Positions 43,369 through 53,541 of a stretch of 64,000 bases of DNA are shown in pieces. The stretch's first letter is position 1. The number at the start of each line of letters is the position of its first letter. The notes beneath the pieces are model-generated. The model had not been told where the DNA came from. It made no database searches and saw nothing but the letters and a program-made list of their open reading frames with translations. The translations under genes were made by a program, and so were the position numbers. This DNA is from CAVSQX01 sp963730225. Lineage in GTDB: Bacteria > Planctomycetota > Phycisphaerae > Tepidisphaerales > Tepidisphaeraceae. Where the stretch lies: the NCBI GenBank assembly GCA_963730225.1, contig CAVSQX010000004.1:1364001-1428000 (forward strand), in the 5' to 3' direction.

Positions 43369-46300
43369 TTATTGCCTGCGACGGCGGCGGCCGAGCAGTC
43401 CGATTGCGCCGAATCCCAGGAGCGTCAGCGTCGCGGGCTCGGGCACGGCCGATGATGAACCGCCGGCGATCTGCGAGGTGTTGGCGGCGATCATCTCGGC
43501 CGGATCGGCGGCGAGACTGGCGCCCTGGGTGTTAAAGGCGTTGTCGATGAGCGTGTAATCGTCGCCGTTGACCACGCCGTCGTAATTGAAATCGCCGTTG
43601 TGCCAGCCGGTCAGGTTGTTGTTGAAGCCGTTGTCGATCAGCGTGTAGTCGGAGCCGTTGACGACTCCGTCCAGATTCGCGTCGCCGAAGTAGGTGTATT
43701 TCACCAATACGTCGGAGCTGGTGACGGATTGTCCATCGAAGAGGCTGAGGAGAACACCGCCGGAGTTGTTGCTGTTCAATTCGATGCCCAGAGCGGTGTT
43801 GGTGGTGGCGGCGGCGGATGAGGAGGTAATTCCGGAAGCGCCGGTCCAGGGACCGCCGTTATAACCTTCCTTGATCTGGTTGGTGATGGTCGTAAGACCG
43901 GCGGCGCCGCCGTTCTTGACGATCATGTCGTTAAATCCCAGATCCAATTTACCCTGCCACGCATTCGTCGTGCCGCCGAATGTCAGTCCGCTTGCCGAGC
44001 CGCTGCCGACGATGACCAGATCGGCGCGCTGACTATGCGAGGCGGCATTCTGCACGACGACGGAACCGGCGGTGTTGTCCGAATTGACATTCAGCGCCAG
44101 CGAACTCCAGCTTCTCGTGAGGATGGTGTTGGCCGGATCGTTGTTGGCGTCGGCGGGACCGACCACCATGCTGCCGTTGACGGCGACCGCCGGTGTGCCG
44201 GTGAGCAAGCCGTTGATGTTGGCACTGGCGCCTTCGGCGACGCTGACGGTATTGCTGGCGGTAGCGATGACGCCGGTGTCGGCGAGCGTGAGGTTGCCGG
44301 CATCGACGGTGGTGGGGCCGGTGTAGGTGTTGACTCCCGACAGGGTCCACGTGCCGGTGCCGAGCTTATTGACGGCGATGGCGGCCGTGCTGCCGGTTTG
44401 TATCACGCCGCTCCAGACGCCGTTGCCGGCGCCCTCCAACTGGAGAGTCCGGAAGTTGAATGAGGTTCCGGTAACGGCGCCGATGCCGCCGGGAACGAAG
44501 TTACCCTGCATGGTCAGCAAACCGGCGTCGGACTGAACGTTGTAATTGGTGCCGCCGACGTTCAGCGCGACGTTACCACTGAGGTTGTTGAAACCGCTGA
44601 CGTTTTCAATTTCGGGGGCGTTCAGGATAGCGGTGCTGGTTTCGCCGGCGGCGCCGTGCCCGCCGAGCGCGAAGTTTCCGGGAATCGTAATCGGACTGCC
44701 GGAGGTGGCGGCGGTGGCGATGAAAAGAGTGCCGGTGACCGTGCCGACCGCGCCGCTGCCGCTGATGGTGGTGCCGCCCGCGTTGGTGCCCAAGCCGTTG
44801 GCGGTGGAAATCTGTAAATCACCGGTGTTGATCGTGATGGCGCCAGTATAGCCGGGATTGTTGCCGAAAATCACCGTGCTGACAGTGCCGATCGCCGGGG
44901 CGGTGGAGTTATTGATGGTTATCGAACCCGAGCCGGTGATGGGGCTGGAGACAGTGATACTGGTCGGCCCGACCGGCGGCGAGAAGATGAGCGGGGAAGT
45001 GTTCTCAGCCAGGGTTCCCGATGCGCCCAGGTTGACGTTTCCTGCGACCGAAAGCGTGCCGCCGCCGGTGAGCGAAAGCGTCACGTTGGAACCGGTGATT
45101 GGATTGGCGTTGGTGAGGCTCAAAGTGGCTCCGCCGTCGAGGCCGATCAGCGAGTTGGAGGCGACGGTGATGGGGCCGGTGAGCGTGGTGGTTGTGGCCG
45201 AGCCGACGCGGATGGCTCCGTCATTGTTTGCGCCGGTTGCGCCGGCCGTGGGCGTGGTGCCGGTGCCGTTGATCGTGATCGCATAGGCGGTGGACGGCGC
45301 GTGATTGGAACCGGTGTCGAAATACATTTCACCGCCGTTTTGAACGACGTTGCCGCTGGGGCTTAGAGGGTTGTTGGCGTTGGCGGGCCGCAGAATTCCC
45401 GATTGGACCGTCAGCGTTCCGCTGAAGCTGCTCAGATCGGCATTTTGAATTACTTCGTTGGCGTTGCTGATCGAGGCGAAGATCAAGTTGCCCGAGCCGG
45501 AGATGCTGGACGGGGCGAAAGTGGACGGAGCAGCGACGTTGTAAAGCAGCGTGCCACTGCTAGCGATGGAAACCGGGCCGGTACCGAGCGATCCGACCGC
45601 GGTGCCGCCGCCGATGTTGAGGGTGCCGGCGCTGATGGTTGTGGCGCCGCCGTAGGTGTTGGCGGTTTCGAGAGTCAGCGTGCTGGCGCCGGTCATGGTC
45701 AACGTGGTGCCGGACCCTCCGATGCCGCCGGCACCGGAGAGCGTGTAATAGTTGGTGTTGGCCGAATCGACCACTGTGCTGGGCGTGACGACCGAGCCAA
45801 GCGTGATGGAAGTGACCAATTGACCGTTGGCTGGACTGCTGTGCGAATTGTTGTCGACGAAGTTCACATTGTCGGCACTGTGGAACATGTCGGAGGCATT
45901 GCTGCCGGTGTTGTACCAGTTGGGCGACGAGGTATCCCAGGCGGCGCTGGTGGTTGAATTCCAATTCAAGGTTGCCGCGCCGCTGGTGATCACATCAACG
46001 TTCAGCTCGCCGGTGGTGGCGGTGTCGGTGGTGAAGGTGGCTCGGCCCAGGTTGCTGGTATAGGTCAGATTCGATGTTCCGCCCAGCGTGCCGCTGTAAT
46101 CGAACAGGTTGAGCGTGAAACTGGCGGGAAGCGTGCCGTTGGCGAATTGCAAGTTGATGATTTCCGACGTGCCGCCGAAGCTCAGGCCGCCAGATTTGGA
46201 GTCGGTGATAAGACCCTGCGTTCCGATGTTGATGCCGCTGGATAGCGACGAGCTGTTGACATTAAACAGCGCGGTTCCGCCGTCGAGCTTGAGGGGATCG

Positions 46301-49300
46301 GTGAAGGTGAGGTTGCCCGATGTCGCGCCGACCGTCGCGCCGGGTTCGATGGTGCCGGTGGTGTGATCGAAAGTTCCGGAGATCGTGCCGGTGCCGCCGA
46401 GGATTGCGCCGGCGGCGACGCTGACGGTCCCGCTGCCGGCAGTACCGACGACGCCGGGGTTGTTCACGAGCAGGACACCTCCCTGCACGCTGGTGTTGCC
46501 GTGATAGGGAAGATTGCCCGTGACGATGAGGGTTCCGGGTCCCGGACCTTTGGCGAAGCTGGCGGGGTTGGCGGCTTCGGTGCCGTCGAACGAAGCGTTG
46601 CCGGTGAAGGTCAAAGCTACCCCGGAAGTGGACACATCCACAACGCCGACGGTGTTGTCGTTGATGGAGAAATTCCGGTCGGTCGTCGTCGGGGTGGCGC
46701 CGGTGTAGCGCAACGTGCCGCCGCCAAAAACCAGGCTGGGAATGTTGTTGAGCCCCGCGTTGCCGAAACCGAGGCTGTCGGCGGTTCCGCCGGTGTTGAG
46801 CGCGGCGGCGCCCAAAACACCGGCGTTGATGGTTACGACGCCGACAAACGTGTTGGCCGTGCCGGTCATCAGGAGAGTGCCCGCGCCAGTTTTGGCCAAA
46901 TTGAGCCCGCCGGGCGCGTTGATCAGGCCGGCATAGGTGTCCGGGGCGGTGTCGGGAAATGCGGTGGCGGAAGTGTTGACCGTCAACGTGTTGAGCGGAT
47001 TACCGTTGCCATCCGACTGCGGATTGGAGTCCACGATATTGGCGGCACTGGCCGTTGCCTCGGTGATGCCGGCGACCGTTTGGCTAAAGCCGAAAAGATC
47101 GAGGGTGCCGGCGGCGTTGTTCAATCCCAACTCCACGACGGCGTTGGTGGCAATTCCATTGTTGGCGCCGAGGCTGGTGGTGCCGGGGCCGGTGATTCCG
47201 ACGGCGGGATAGCTTCCCCCGCCGGCCAACTGCACATCGCCGGCGCGGATAACCAGAACGGTCGCGGTGCTGTTGCTGGGGAAAACGATCGGGCCGTTGA
47301 AAATCAGGTTTCCGCCCGCCTGCGGGCCGACGATATCGCCGCCGTTGGTGGTGAGGGCGTTGATGGTGACGGTGCCGCCGAAGGTTGACGTGGTGCTGGC
47401 GGTGGCGGCGGCGGGGACGGTCAGAACTCCATTGCCCACGCCGGCGGCGGCGGCGTTGATGGTGATGTTGTTGTTGATGGTCGTGCCGTTGCCCAACTGC
47501 AATTGGGTCGGGATGCCGGTGTTGGTGGTGTTGATGGCGATCGGGCCGGTGCCCAATCCGCCGCCGTTGGCGTCGGTATTGGTGACGGCCAAAATACCGG
47601 TGTTGAGACTGGTTCCGCCGGAAAAGGTGCTGGCGGAGTGCAGCGTCAGCGTGTCGCCGGAGGCCAGTCCGATGGCCAGCGCGATTTTTTCGGCGTTGGC
47701 GCCTGTGCCGTCGTTGATTTGACCGTAGTAATCGGTCGAGGCGGTGCCATTGTAGGTGAGAATGGTGGTTCCACCGCCGGCGGAACTGTCGGTGATAATT
47801 CCAGTGCCGACCGACTGCGATCCTCCGCCGGAGCCGGAGAAAGCGGTGAGAGTCAGGCTGTTGCCGTTGAGGTCGAAGGTGCCGTTGTTGACCTGCAAAC
47901 CATTCACGGCATTGCCGGAGGAGGCAAGCTTAACCGAGCCGGTCCCGTTCTGAATGACGGTGCCGCCGGTGGCCTGGAGAGCGGCAAGTTGCAACGAGCT
48001 GCTGGTGTTGAATATGAGCGAGGTTCCGCTGGCCAGGGTTATCGCGCCGCTGGAGAGGCTGAAGGAGCCGCCGGTGCCAAGCTGGACCGTGCCGCTTTGC
48101 AAACCGATCGTGCCGGTGCCGCTGAGGCTGTTGCTGAGCGTCAGAGAGGTGGCGGCGACGGTGTCGGAGAGATTCAGGTTACCGACGTAGCTGACGGGAG
48201 CCGAGATCGTGTGGCCGCCGGAAGGCGCGGCGGTGATGGCGATGGATGCCACCGCCGGACTGTTGTTGAGGATCAGCGAGCCGCTGCCGCTGTTGGCGAC
48301 AGTGTAGGAACTGGTGCTGTTGCTGAAGATGAGTTGACCGACGGTTTCCGAGGTGCCGTTGAGGTCGACGGTTGCGGAGCCGCCGGTCACGACGGAACCG
48401 AATGTTACCGCTTCGCCGGCGGTGTTGGGGATGCCGCTGGGAGTCCAGTTGGTGCTAAGGTTCCACACACCGCCGCCGTTTACATTCCAGGTAGCGGTGG
48501 TGGCGCTGGTAACGACAAGCTGAATTTCGTGCGTCGAGGTGTTATTGAGGAACGAATAAGCATGGCCGGGCGCGGTGTTGCCGATGGTCAGATTGCTGAA
48601 GCCCGTGAGGGTGCCGACGTATCCGATGAGATTGTAGGTTCCGTTGGTGCCAAAGACGGTGGAGGTGCCGGCGATCAGAGGATCGAGCGATCCGCCCGAG
48701 ATGTTCAGGCCGCTGGGGTTGGTGACGTTGACCTGATCGTTGGTGCTGGAGCCGAAATCGAATTTGAGCAGGTTGCCCGAACCCAGGGTCAAGGAGCCGA
48801 TGGTGAGAGTGCCAATACCGAGGTTTGTATTGGGATCGCCGGGGGAAAGAACGGCCGCGCCGGAGGCCAGGACGGCGGCGCCGATGGTGCCGTTGCCGCC
48901 GACGGTGGCGTTGGCGGCGACGTTGACCGACGACGAGGCCAGAGTGGAGTCGACGAGAAACGCACCGGCGCTGACGGTTGTCGGGCCGGTGTAGGTTTGA
49001 GCCGAGGTGAAGGCCAGCGTTCCCGCGCCGATCTTGGTAATTGACAGGTTGCCGCTGCCGCTGCCGCTGCCGGAGGCAACGCCGGACAAACTCAGTTCGG
49101 TCGCTGCGGTACTGACGCCAAGGGAGACGGAGCCCGACGCGGCCGCGCCGGTGGCGATGGTGAAGCTGCGATCGGTGCTGGTGGACCCACCCACATAATT
49201 CAGAGTTGTGCCGGTGTTCAGGATCAGGCTGCTGGCGGCGTTGCTCGATGCACCAAGACTGCTGAGAGTGCCGCCATTGGTCAAAAAGCTGACGGCCAAC

Positions 49301-52134
49301 GTGCCGCTGCTGACCACGGTAGGAACGGTGTAGGAACTGGTGGCGGAAGTCAGCGAGACCGTGCCGGTGCCACCTGCGCCGATGGAAAGTGCGCCCGAGG
49401 CCGATTGGCTGGTGATAGCGCCGCCGATGGTGAAAGTGCTATTCTGGGGATCAAGTGTCGCGGTGACGCCGCTGTCAATCAGCACGGTCCGATCGGCGTT
49501 CAATGACACTCCACCGACGTTGGCCTGAAGCGTGCTGGTGCCGCTGAAGATGACGTTGATGTCGGGAACACCGGGAGAGTTGGTGTTGCCCTGGAAATCC
49601 GCACCCAGGCTGCCGTCGGCGGCGATCGAAAGAATGCCTCCGCCGATGAACGTGCCGCCGGCATAGGTGTTGCCGGTTCCGGAAAGGGTGAGCGTGCCCG
49701 AATCCGTCTTGGTTATGGCCGCCGGAGAATTTCCGGTATTTCCGACCACGCCCAATGTGGTGGCGCTGATGGTGCCCGCGATGGTGAGATTGTTCGAGCC
49801 GGTTACGTCGAAAATCGCGCCGGCGGCGTCAACGGTGATCGCGTGGCCGGTGGCCAGGGGAAAGCTGGCGGTGGCTTGCAGCGCGCCGCCGTCGAAGATG
49901 ATCGGCGAACTGGTGCTGCCCAACTCGTCGCTGGCCATGGAAATGGGGCCGCCGACGTTGAGGGTGGTTGCGCCGGTGTAGGTATTGGTGCCGCCCAGAA
50001 CCAGCGTTCCCGGTCCGGCTTTGGTCAGCGAGCCGGCGCCGCTGCTGATGCTGCCGCTGATCGTCAGGGTGCCGGTTCCGTACTGCTGGACGATCACTTC
50101 CGAGGCAGCCGCGCCGACCTGACCGTCAGAGATTGTGAAGTTGCCGGCGGTTGCGTTGGTCATCAACAAACCATGACTGGTCAGCGTCATCACATCGGTT
50201 GCACCGCCCAGGTCAAGCGAACCACCGCCACTGGCGTCGATAGCCAATGAGTTGACCGCGAAGCTGGTGGCAGCGGTGGTCATGAGCGCGCCGGAGGTGC
50301 TGAAGTTGGTCGTTGCCGAATTGCTGGTGGCCGTTAGCGGCGAAGCGCCGGTGAAGCGGGTGATCGCGCTGCCGTTGACCATGGCAAAGCCAATGCCGGC
50401 GCCGTCGTTCACGGTGGCGTATCCGCCGATGATGCCGTTGGTCACGGTGGGGCTGGACGAAACCGTAACGGGGCTGCCGCCGGTGCCCTGAGAAATATCG
50501 AAGTTGACCGTGCCGCCGGCGTTGCGGGTCCAGGTGCTGGGGAGCGTGAGCGTCGTTCCACCGCCGTTGTTGGGATTGAGGGTAATCGTGCCGCCGCCGC
50601 CGAGGTTGCCGTTAGCGCCGCCGCCGATGGTGAACGTGCCGGCAAACGTCTGATTGGTCGTGCCGGAGGCAGCGCCCTTCAACGTCAGGTTTCCGCCGTC
50701 GATCGTCAGGTTAGTGGTTGCGGCAAACGAACCTCCCAGGCTGTTATCGATGATCGTCGTGCCGCCATTGGTCAACAGCCCTGGAGTTCCGCCGGAATAG
50801 GTTTGGGCGCCGGTGAAATCCCATGTGGTGTTGTAATTTCCTCCGACCGCCACGCTGGAAATGCCGTTTAACCCGCTGGTGATCTGCCCGGAAATGACGG
50901 CGTTGCCGTTGCCGGACAACAGAAACGATCGAGCGGAAAAAGAATTGACGCCGGTGGTGATCGTTCCCGAGATGGTCAAGGTGCCGTTGGGGTCTGCGGA
51001 CTCGACATCGCCCTCGCCGCCGGTGTTGACCAGCTCCAGGATACCGGCAAACGTATTGTTGCCCGAGATATTGCGCAAGATCGGATTGCCCGCGTTTTTG
51101 GATCGGCTCAGCAAAGTGACATTACTGCCGACGGTAATTCCACCGCTGAGTTCAACCACGGTTTCGGCGGCGTTGCCGTTATTGGGAGTTCCGTTGTCAA
51201 TGGTGATCGGGTTGGATCCCAGCGCGTTGCTGTTGGCCAACCGAAGAATGCCGCCGTCGATTCCGGTGCTGCCGCCGGCGTTGGCGAACGTGATGATCGT
51301 GCCGGAGACGAAACTGTTGCTTCCCGCCAGAACCAGAATGCCGCTGTTGGTTGCCTTGGCAATGGTGGTGGCCGTGGAATCGGTGATGCTGCCGTTGATA
51401 ACCAGCATGCCTGTGCCGGAATCCAACGTGGCCGTTGTAGCGGCGGTGCCGATGGTGATGCTTCGGCTGGCATTGAGACTGACCAACGGAGCACCGGCTT
51501 GCAGCGTGCCGGTCGCGCCGCTGAAGGTAACGCCGCCTGAAGTCGCGCCCAGGGCCGCGTCGGCATTGACGTCGAGCAAAATGCCGGCGCCGATGGTGGT
51601 GCCACCGGAGTAGGTGTTGGCGCCGGTGAGAAACAGCGAGCCGGTGGCCGTGCTGGCGGTGGTCAGCCCGGCGGTGCCGGCGATGATCGCGCTGATCGTC
51701 GGGGAATTGGCGTTGACGATGATCGTCGGCGTCGTGCCGGCCAGCGTCAGCGTGTCGCTGTTGGTGGCGCCGGCGATGATGTAATTCCCGGTAACGGCGT
51801 TAAACGTCAAACCGTTGGCGATGATGCCGGTCGTGTCGATGGTGACAGTGCCGGCGGCCGTTCCGCCGCTGCCGAAGATGGCGACGCTAGTGTTGGTGTT
51901 TGGCCAAACAACATCGGTTCCGCTGTTGCCCCAGTCGGCGGTGGTCAGATCCCAGAATCCGTTGCCGTCGGAACCGGTGCCGTTGAGCGTTGGATCCCAG
52001 GTGAGGGCCGAGGCGGTGCTGTGCCCCAGCATCGCGGCGACCGGAGCCGCGGCGAGCATCAGCCACTTCGCCTTTCGATTTGCCTGACGTCCCAGACCGC
52101 AGGTAATGCCGCCGCTACGCTTCTCGCTCCGCAT
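43369..52134 (-). CDS. Giant autotransporter-strand repeat protein with dockerin and PEP-CTERM
   Basis: A 2,921-residue protein, intact over 8.8 kb, starting after CGGAGGG. The N-terminal signal (WLMLAAAPVAAMLGHSTASA) is preceded by a long basic leader. The body is dozens of autotransporter-associated beta-strand repeats (for example GTLVLGGTNTYTGATTLNVG, GTWTLSGVNTYTGPTTVDAG), predicted to form a long beta-helix. Near the C-terminus are paired dockerin-like loops (GDANLDGVVNGSDYTLIDNG, GDFNYDGVVNGDDYTLIDNA), then the PEP-CTERM tail VPEPATLTLLGFGAIGLLGR with an arginine cluster. No beta-barrel translocator is present, so it is not a true autotransporter; exosortase sorting to the surface is likely. 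It follows the LacI gene by 70 bp. Confidence 0.9.
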   Translation of the reverse strand: MRSEKRSGGITCGLGRQANRKAKWLMLAAAPVAAMLGHSTASALTWDPTLNGTGSDGNGFWDLTTADWGNSGTDVVWPNTNTSVAIFGSGGTAAGTVTIDTTGIIANGLTFNAVTGNYIIAGATNSDTLTLAGTTPTIIVNANSPTISAIIAGTAGLTTASTATGSLFLTGANTYSGGTTIGAGILLDVNADAALGATSGGVTFSGATGTLQAGAPLVSLNASRSITIGTAATTATLDSGTGMLVINGSITDSTATTIAKATNSGILVLAGSNSFVSGTIITFANAGGSTGIDGGILRLANSNALGSNPITIDNGTPNNGNAAETVVELSGGITVGSNVTLLSRSKNAGNPILRNISGNNTFAGILELVNTGGEGDVESADPNGTLTISGTITTGVNSFSARSFLLSGNGNAVISGQITSGLNGISSVAVGGNYNTTWDFTGAQTYSGGTPGLLTNGGTTIIDNSLGGSFAATTNLTIDGGNLTLKGAASGTTNQTFAGTFTIGGGANGNLGGGGTITLNPNNGGGTTLTLPSTWTRNAGGTVNFDISQGTGGSPVTVSSSPTVTNGIIGGYATVNDGAGIGFAMVNGSAITRFTGASPLTATSNSATTNFSTSGALMTTAATSFAVNSLAIDASGGGSLDLGGATDVMTLTSHGLLMTNATAGNFTISDGQVGAAASEVIVQQYGTGTLTISGSISSGAGSLTKAGPGTLVLGGTNTYTGATTLNVGGPISMASDELGSTSSPIIFDGGALQATASFPLATGHAITVDAAGAIFDVTGSNNLTIAGTISATTLGVVGNTGNSPAAITKTDSGTLTLSGTGNTYAGGTFIGGGILSIAADGSLGADFQGNTNSPGVPDINVIFSGTSTLQANVGGVSLNADRTVLIDSGVTATLDPQNSTFTIGGAITSQSASGALSIGAGGTGTVSLTSATSSYTVPTVVSSGTLAVSFLTNGGTLSSLGASSNAASSLILNTGTTLNYVGGSTSTDRSFTIATGAAASGSVSLGVSTAATELSLSGVASGSGSGSGNLSITKIGAGTLAFTSAQTYTGPTTVSAGAFLVDSTLASSSVNVAANATVGGNGTIGAAVLASGAAVLSPGDPNTNLGIGTLTIGSLTLGSGNLLKFDFGSSTNDQVNVTNPSGLNISGGSLDPLIAGTSTVFGTNGTYNLIGYVGTLTGFSNLTIGNTAPGHAYSFLNNTSTHEIQLVVTSATTATWNVNGGGVWNLSTNWTPSGIPNTAGEAVTFGSVVTGGSATVDLNGTSETVGQLIFSNSTSSYTVANSGSGSLILNNSPAVASIAITAAPSGGHTISAPVSYVGNLNLSDTVAATSLTLSNSLSGTGTIGLQSGTVQLGTGGSFSLSSGAITLASGTSLIFNTSSSLQLAALQATGGTVIQNGTGSVKLASSGNAVNGLQVNNGTFDLNGNSLTLTAFSGSGGGSQSVGTGIITDSSAGGGTTILTYNGTASTDYYGQINDGTGANAEKIALAIGLASGDTLTLHSASTFSGGTSLNTGILAVTNTDANGGGLGTGPIAINTTNTGIPTQLQLGNGTTINNNITINAAAAGVGNGVLTVPAAATASTTSTFGGTVTINALTTNGGDIVGPQAGGNLIFNGPIVFPSNSTATVLVIRAGDVQLAGGGSYPAVGITGPGTTSLGANNGIATNAVVELGLNNAAGTLDLFGFSQTVAGITEATASAANIVDSNPQSDGNGNPLNTLTVNTSATAFPDTAPDTYAGLINAPGGLNLAKTGAGTLLMTGTANTFVGVVTINAGVLGAAALNTGGTADSLGFGNAGLNNIPSLVFGGGTLRYTGATPTTTDRNFSINDNTVGVVDVSTSGVALTFTGNASFDGTEAANPASFAKGPGPGTLIVTGNLPYHGNTSVQGGVLLVNNPGVVGTAGSGTVSVAAGAILGGTGTISGTFDHTTGTIEPGATVGATSGNLTFTDPLKLDGGTALFNVNSSSLSSGINIGTQGLITDSKSGGLSFGGTSEIINLQFANGTLPASFTLNLFDYSGTLGGTSNLTYTSNLGRATFTTDTATTGELNVDVITSGAATLNWNSTTSAAWDTSSPNWYNTGSNASDMFHSADNVNFVDNNSHSSPANGQLVTSITLGSVVTPSTVVDSANTNYYTLSGAGGIGGSGTTLTMTGASTLTLETANTYGGATTISAGTLNIGGGTAVGSLGTGPVSIASSGTLLYNVAAPSTFAPSSISGSGNLIFASISNANEVIQNADLSSFSGTLTVQSGILRPANANNPLSPSGNVVQNGGEMYFDTGSNHAPSTAYAITINGTGTTPTAGATGANNDGAIRVGSATTTTLTGPITVASNSLIGLDGGATLSLTNANPITGSNVTLSLTGGGTLSVAGNVNLGASGTLAENTSPLIFSPPVGPTSITVSSPITGSGSITINNSTAPAIGTVSTVIFGNNPGYTGAITINTGDLQISTANGLGTNAGGTTISGSGAVGTVTGTLFIATAATSGSPITIPGNFALGGHGAAGETSTAILNAPEIENVSGFNNLSGNVALNVGGTNYNVQSDAGLLTMQGNFVPGGIGAVTGTSFNFRTLQLEGAGNGVWSGVIQTGSTAAIAVNKLGTGTWTLSGVNTYTGPTTVDAGNLTLADTGVIATASNTVSVAEGASANINGLLTGTPAVAVNGSMVVGPADANNDPANTILTRSWSSLALNVNSDNTAGSVVVQNAASHSQRADLVIVGSGSASGLTFGGTTNAWQGKLDLGFNDMIVKNGGAAGLTTITNQIKEGYNGGPWTGASGITSSSAAATTNTALGIELNSNNSGGVLLSLFDGQSVTSSDVLVKYTYFGDANLDGVVNGSDYTLIDNGFNNNLTGWHNGDFNYDGVVNGDDYTLIDNAFNTQGASLAADPAEMIAANTSQIAGGSSSAVPEPATLTLLGFGAIGLLGRRRRRQ

Positions 52135-52204
52135 GGTAACCCTCCGAAATAGGTTTGCCTGTTCGCGTTGATGCTTGATATTAAACTAATGTCCGAAAGC
52201 GATA

Positions 52205-53317
52205 TTAAACAGCCTCCGCCGTTTGCTCAGGAAAAAACACGTTGGTTGATCGAGCGCCTCTTGCAAGAACCAGCCTGGGCGCGACGCCGATGCGCACGGG
52301 CCGTTCGTCGAGCTTTCTTAATCGACTCATCAGTCGTGCGACGGCGCGCCAACCGCATTCCTCGGCCCCCACGTCGATGGATGCGGGGCGCGGGTGAAGC
52401 GCTGAAAGACGGATCGATTCGTGGTCGCAGGAAATGATCTGGATGTCGCGTCCCGGAATAACGCCGCCGCGATGCAACAACGGATAGACCTGCACGGTGG
52501 CGGCATCATTGCCGATGAACAGCCCCTCCGGTCGGGGATTTGCGGCAAGGAGGCGATCGACCAGTTCGCCCAGATCCCCGTCGGCCGTGCAGCGCGGGCC
52601 GAAGATCTCGGCCTCGTCAGGATCGGCGCTGAGCACGTAGGAGCTGACCGGCAGGCCGTTCTCGTGTGCGGCGACGGCAAATGCGTGAGCGCGGGTTCGC
52701 ATGACCTGCCACTGCGGATTCATGGTGAGAAATCCGACGGAGCGGCAGCCCAGCGATTTCAAATGGTCCAGCGCCAAAGCTCCGATGGCCTGGTTGTCCG
52801 GCGCGATGTGGTCGACGCCGCTGGCTTCCAATGCTTCGCCCATCACCCACACCACCGGCAGATGGCGGGCGATCGCCGCCAGCGCTTTGCCGGAAGAAGG
52901 CTGCGCGGCAAGGCCACTGGAAACAAAGACCACCGCGCCGTCCACTTTGTGCAGAACCAGAGCGTCGGAAGGTTTGGCCAGATCGAGAACTTCATCCAAC
53001 ATCAGTCGAAACCCATACTCGGATGCACCGCGACTGATGCCGACCACCGTCGCAGCCATCACGGGCAATTGCAGCCAGTCGCGCGTTTGTCCGATGGTTA
53101 GAATTGCGATGGATTTGGTGCGCCGCCGCACCGGCCGCACGCGCCCGGACACCGAGAATCGGGCTCGCTTGAGCTTGGGTGGAATGTAGTGAAGCGCCTC
53201 GACCGAAGCGCGTACTTGACGCGCGGTTTCCGCCTCCACACCCGGGAAATTATTCAGCACCCGCGACACCGTCGCGGTGGAAACTCCGGCGTGAATTGCT
53301 ACCTGGGCAATTGACAT
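52205..53317 (-). CDS. LacI-family transcriptional regulator
   Basis: A 370-residue protein. Residues 1-50 form the LacI helix-turn-helix (IAQVAIHAGVSTATVSRVLN). The periplasmic-binding-like domain follows (SIAILTIGQTRDW, VDGAVVFVSSGLA, GCRSVGFLTMNPQW, PEGLFIGNDAATVQVYPLLH, ISCDHESIRLSALHPRPASI). An Arg-rich insert between the hinge and the sensor (SGRVRPVRRRTKS) is longer than usual. The ligand is presumably a sugar or glycan fragment. Neighbours are a secreted protein upstream and the giant surface protein downstream on the same strand. TTACA-type palindromes in its upstream gap suggest autoregulation. Confidence 0.9.
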   Translation of the reverse strand: MSIAQVAIHAGVSTATVSRVLNNFPGVEAETARQVRASVEALHYIPPKLKRARFSVSGRVRPVRRRTKSIAILTIGQTRDWLQLPVMAATVVGISRGASEYGFRLMLDEVLDLAKPSDALVLHKVDGAVVFVSSGLAAQPSSGKALAAIARHLPVVWVMGEALEASGVDHIAPDNQAIGALALDHLKSLGCRSVGFLTMNPQWQVMRTRAHAFAVAAHENGLPVSSYVLSADPDEAEIFGPRCTADGDLGELVDRLLAANPRPEGLFIGNDAATVQVYPLLHRGGVIPGRDIQIISCDHESIRLSALHPRPASIDVGAEECGWRAVARLMSRLRKLDERPVRIGVAPRLVLARGARSTNVFFPEQTAEAV

Positions 53318-53541
53318 TTACACCCGCCAAGCTCAAGCCCTAGATGCTGAAATAACCCATTTACTTTACTGTAACACACACTGCGGGGGATTCAATCAGA
53401 AAGTTCCTTACATTTGTAAATTGCCGAGTTACATATGGGCCTTGAACCCCTCTTTGGTCACAGCGGTGTCAATGCATATCTCATTTACATACAGGCATTT
53501 CGGATGATTCTCATCCATCACAAAACCGGTGCAATGCGGAG
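53318..53541 (-). promoter_or_regulatory. LacI upstream region with TTACA palindromes
   Basis: Contains TTACATTTGTAA (53,409-53,420, a 5-bp inverted repeat around TT), GTTACATATGG (53,430) and TTTACTTTACTGTAAC (about 53,360). These resemble GATATGTAAC (57,113) and GTTACATTCATTT (57,241) upstream of the prepilin-led cluster. They are candidate LacI operators; no promoter boxes are assigned. Confidence 0.45.

Noticed and set aside
47503..49044. Long plus-strand frame of 513 codons rich in Gly, Ala and Asp
   Set aside because: It is antisense to the autotransporter-repeat gene, whose biased codons leave the opposite frame open. It has no recognisable domain. The same holds for 46,363-47,388 and 45,403-45,957.
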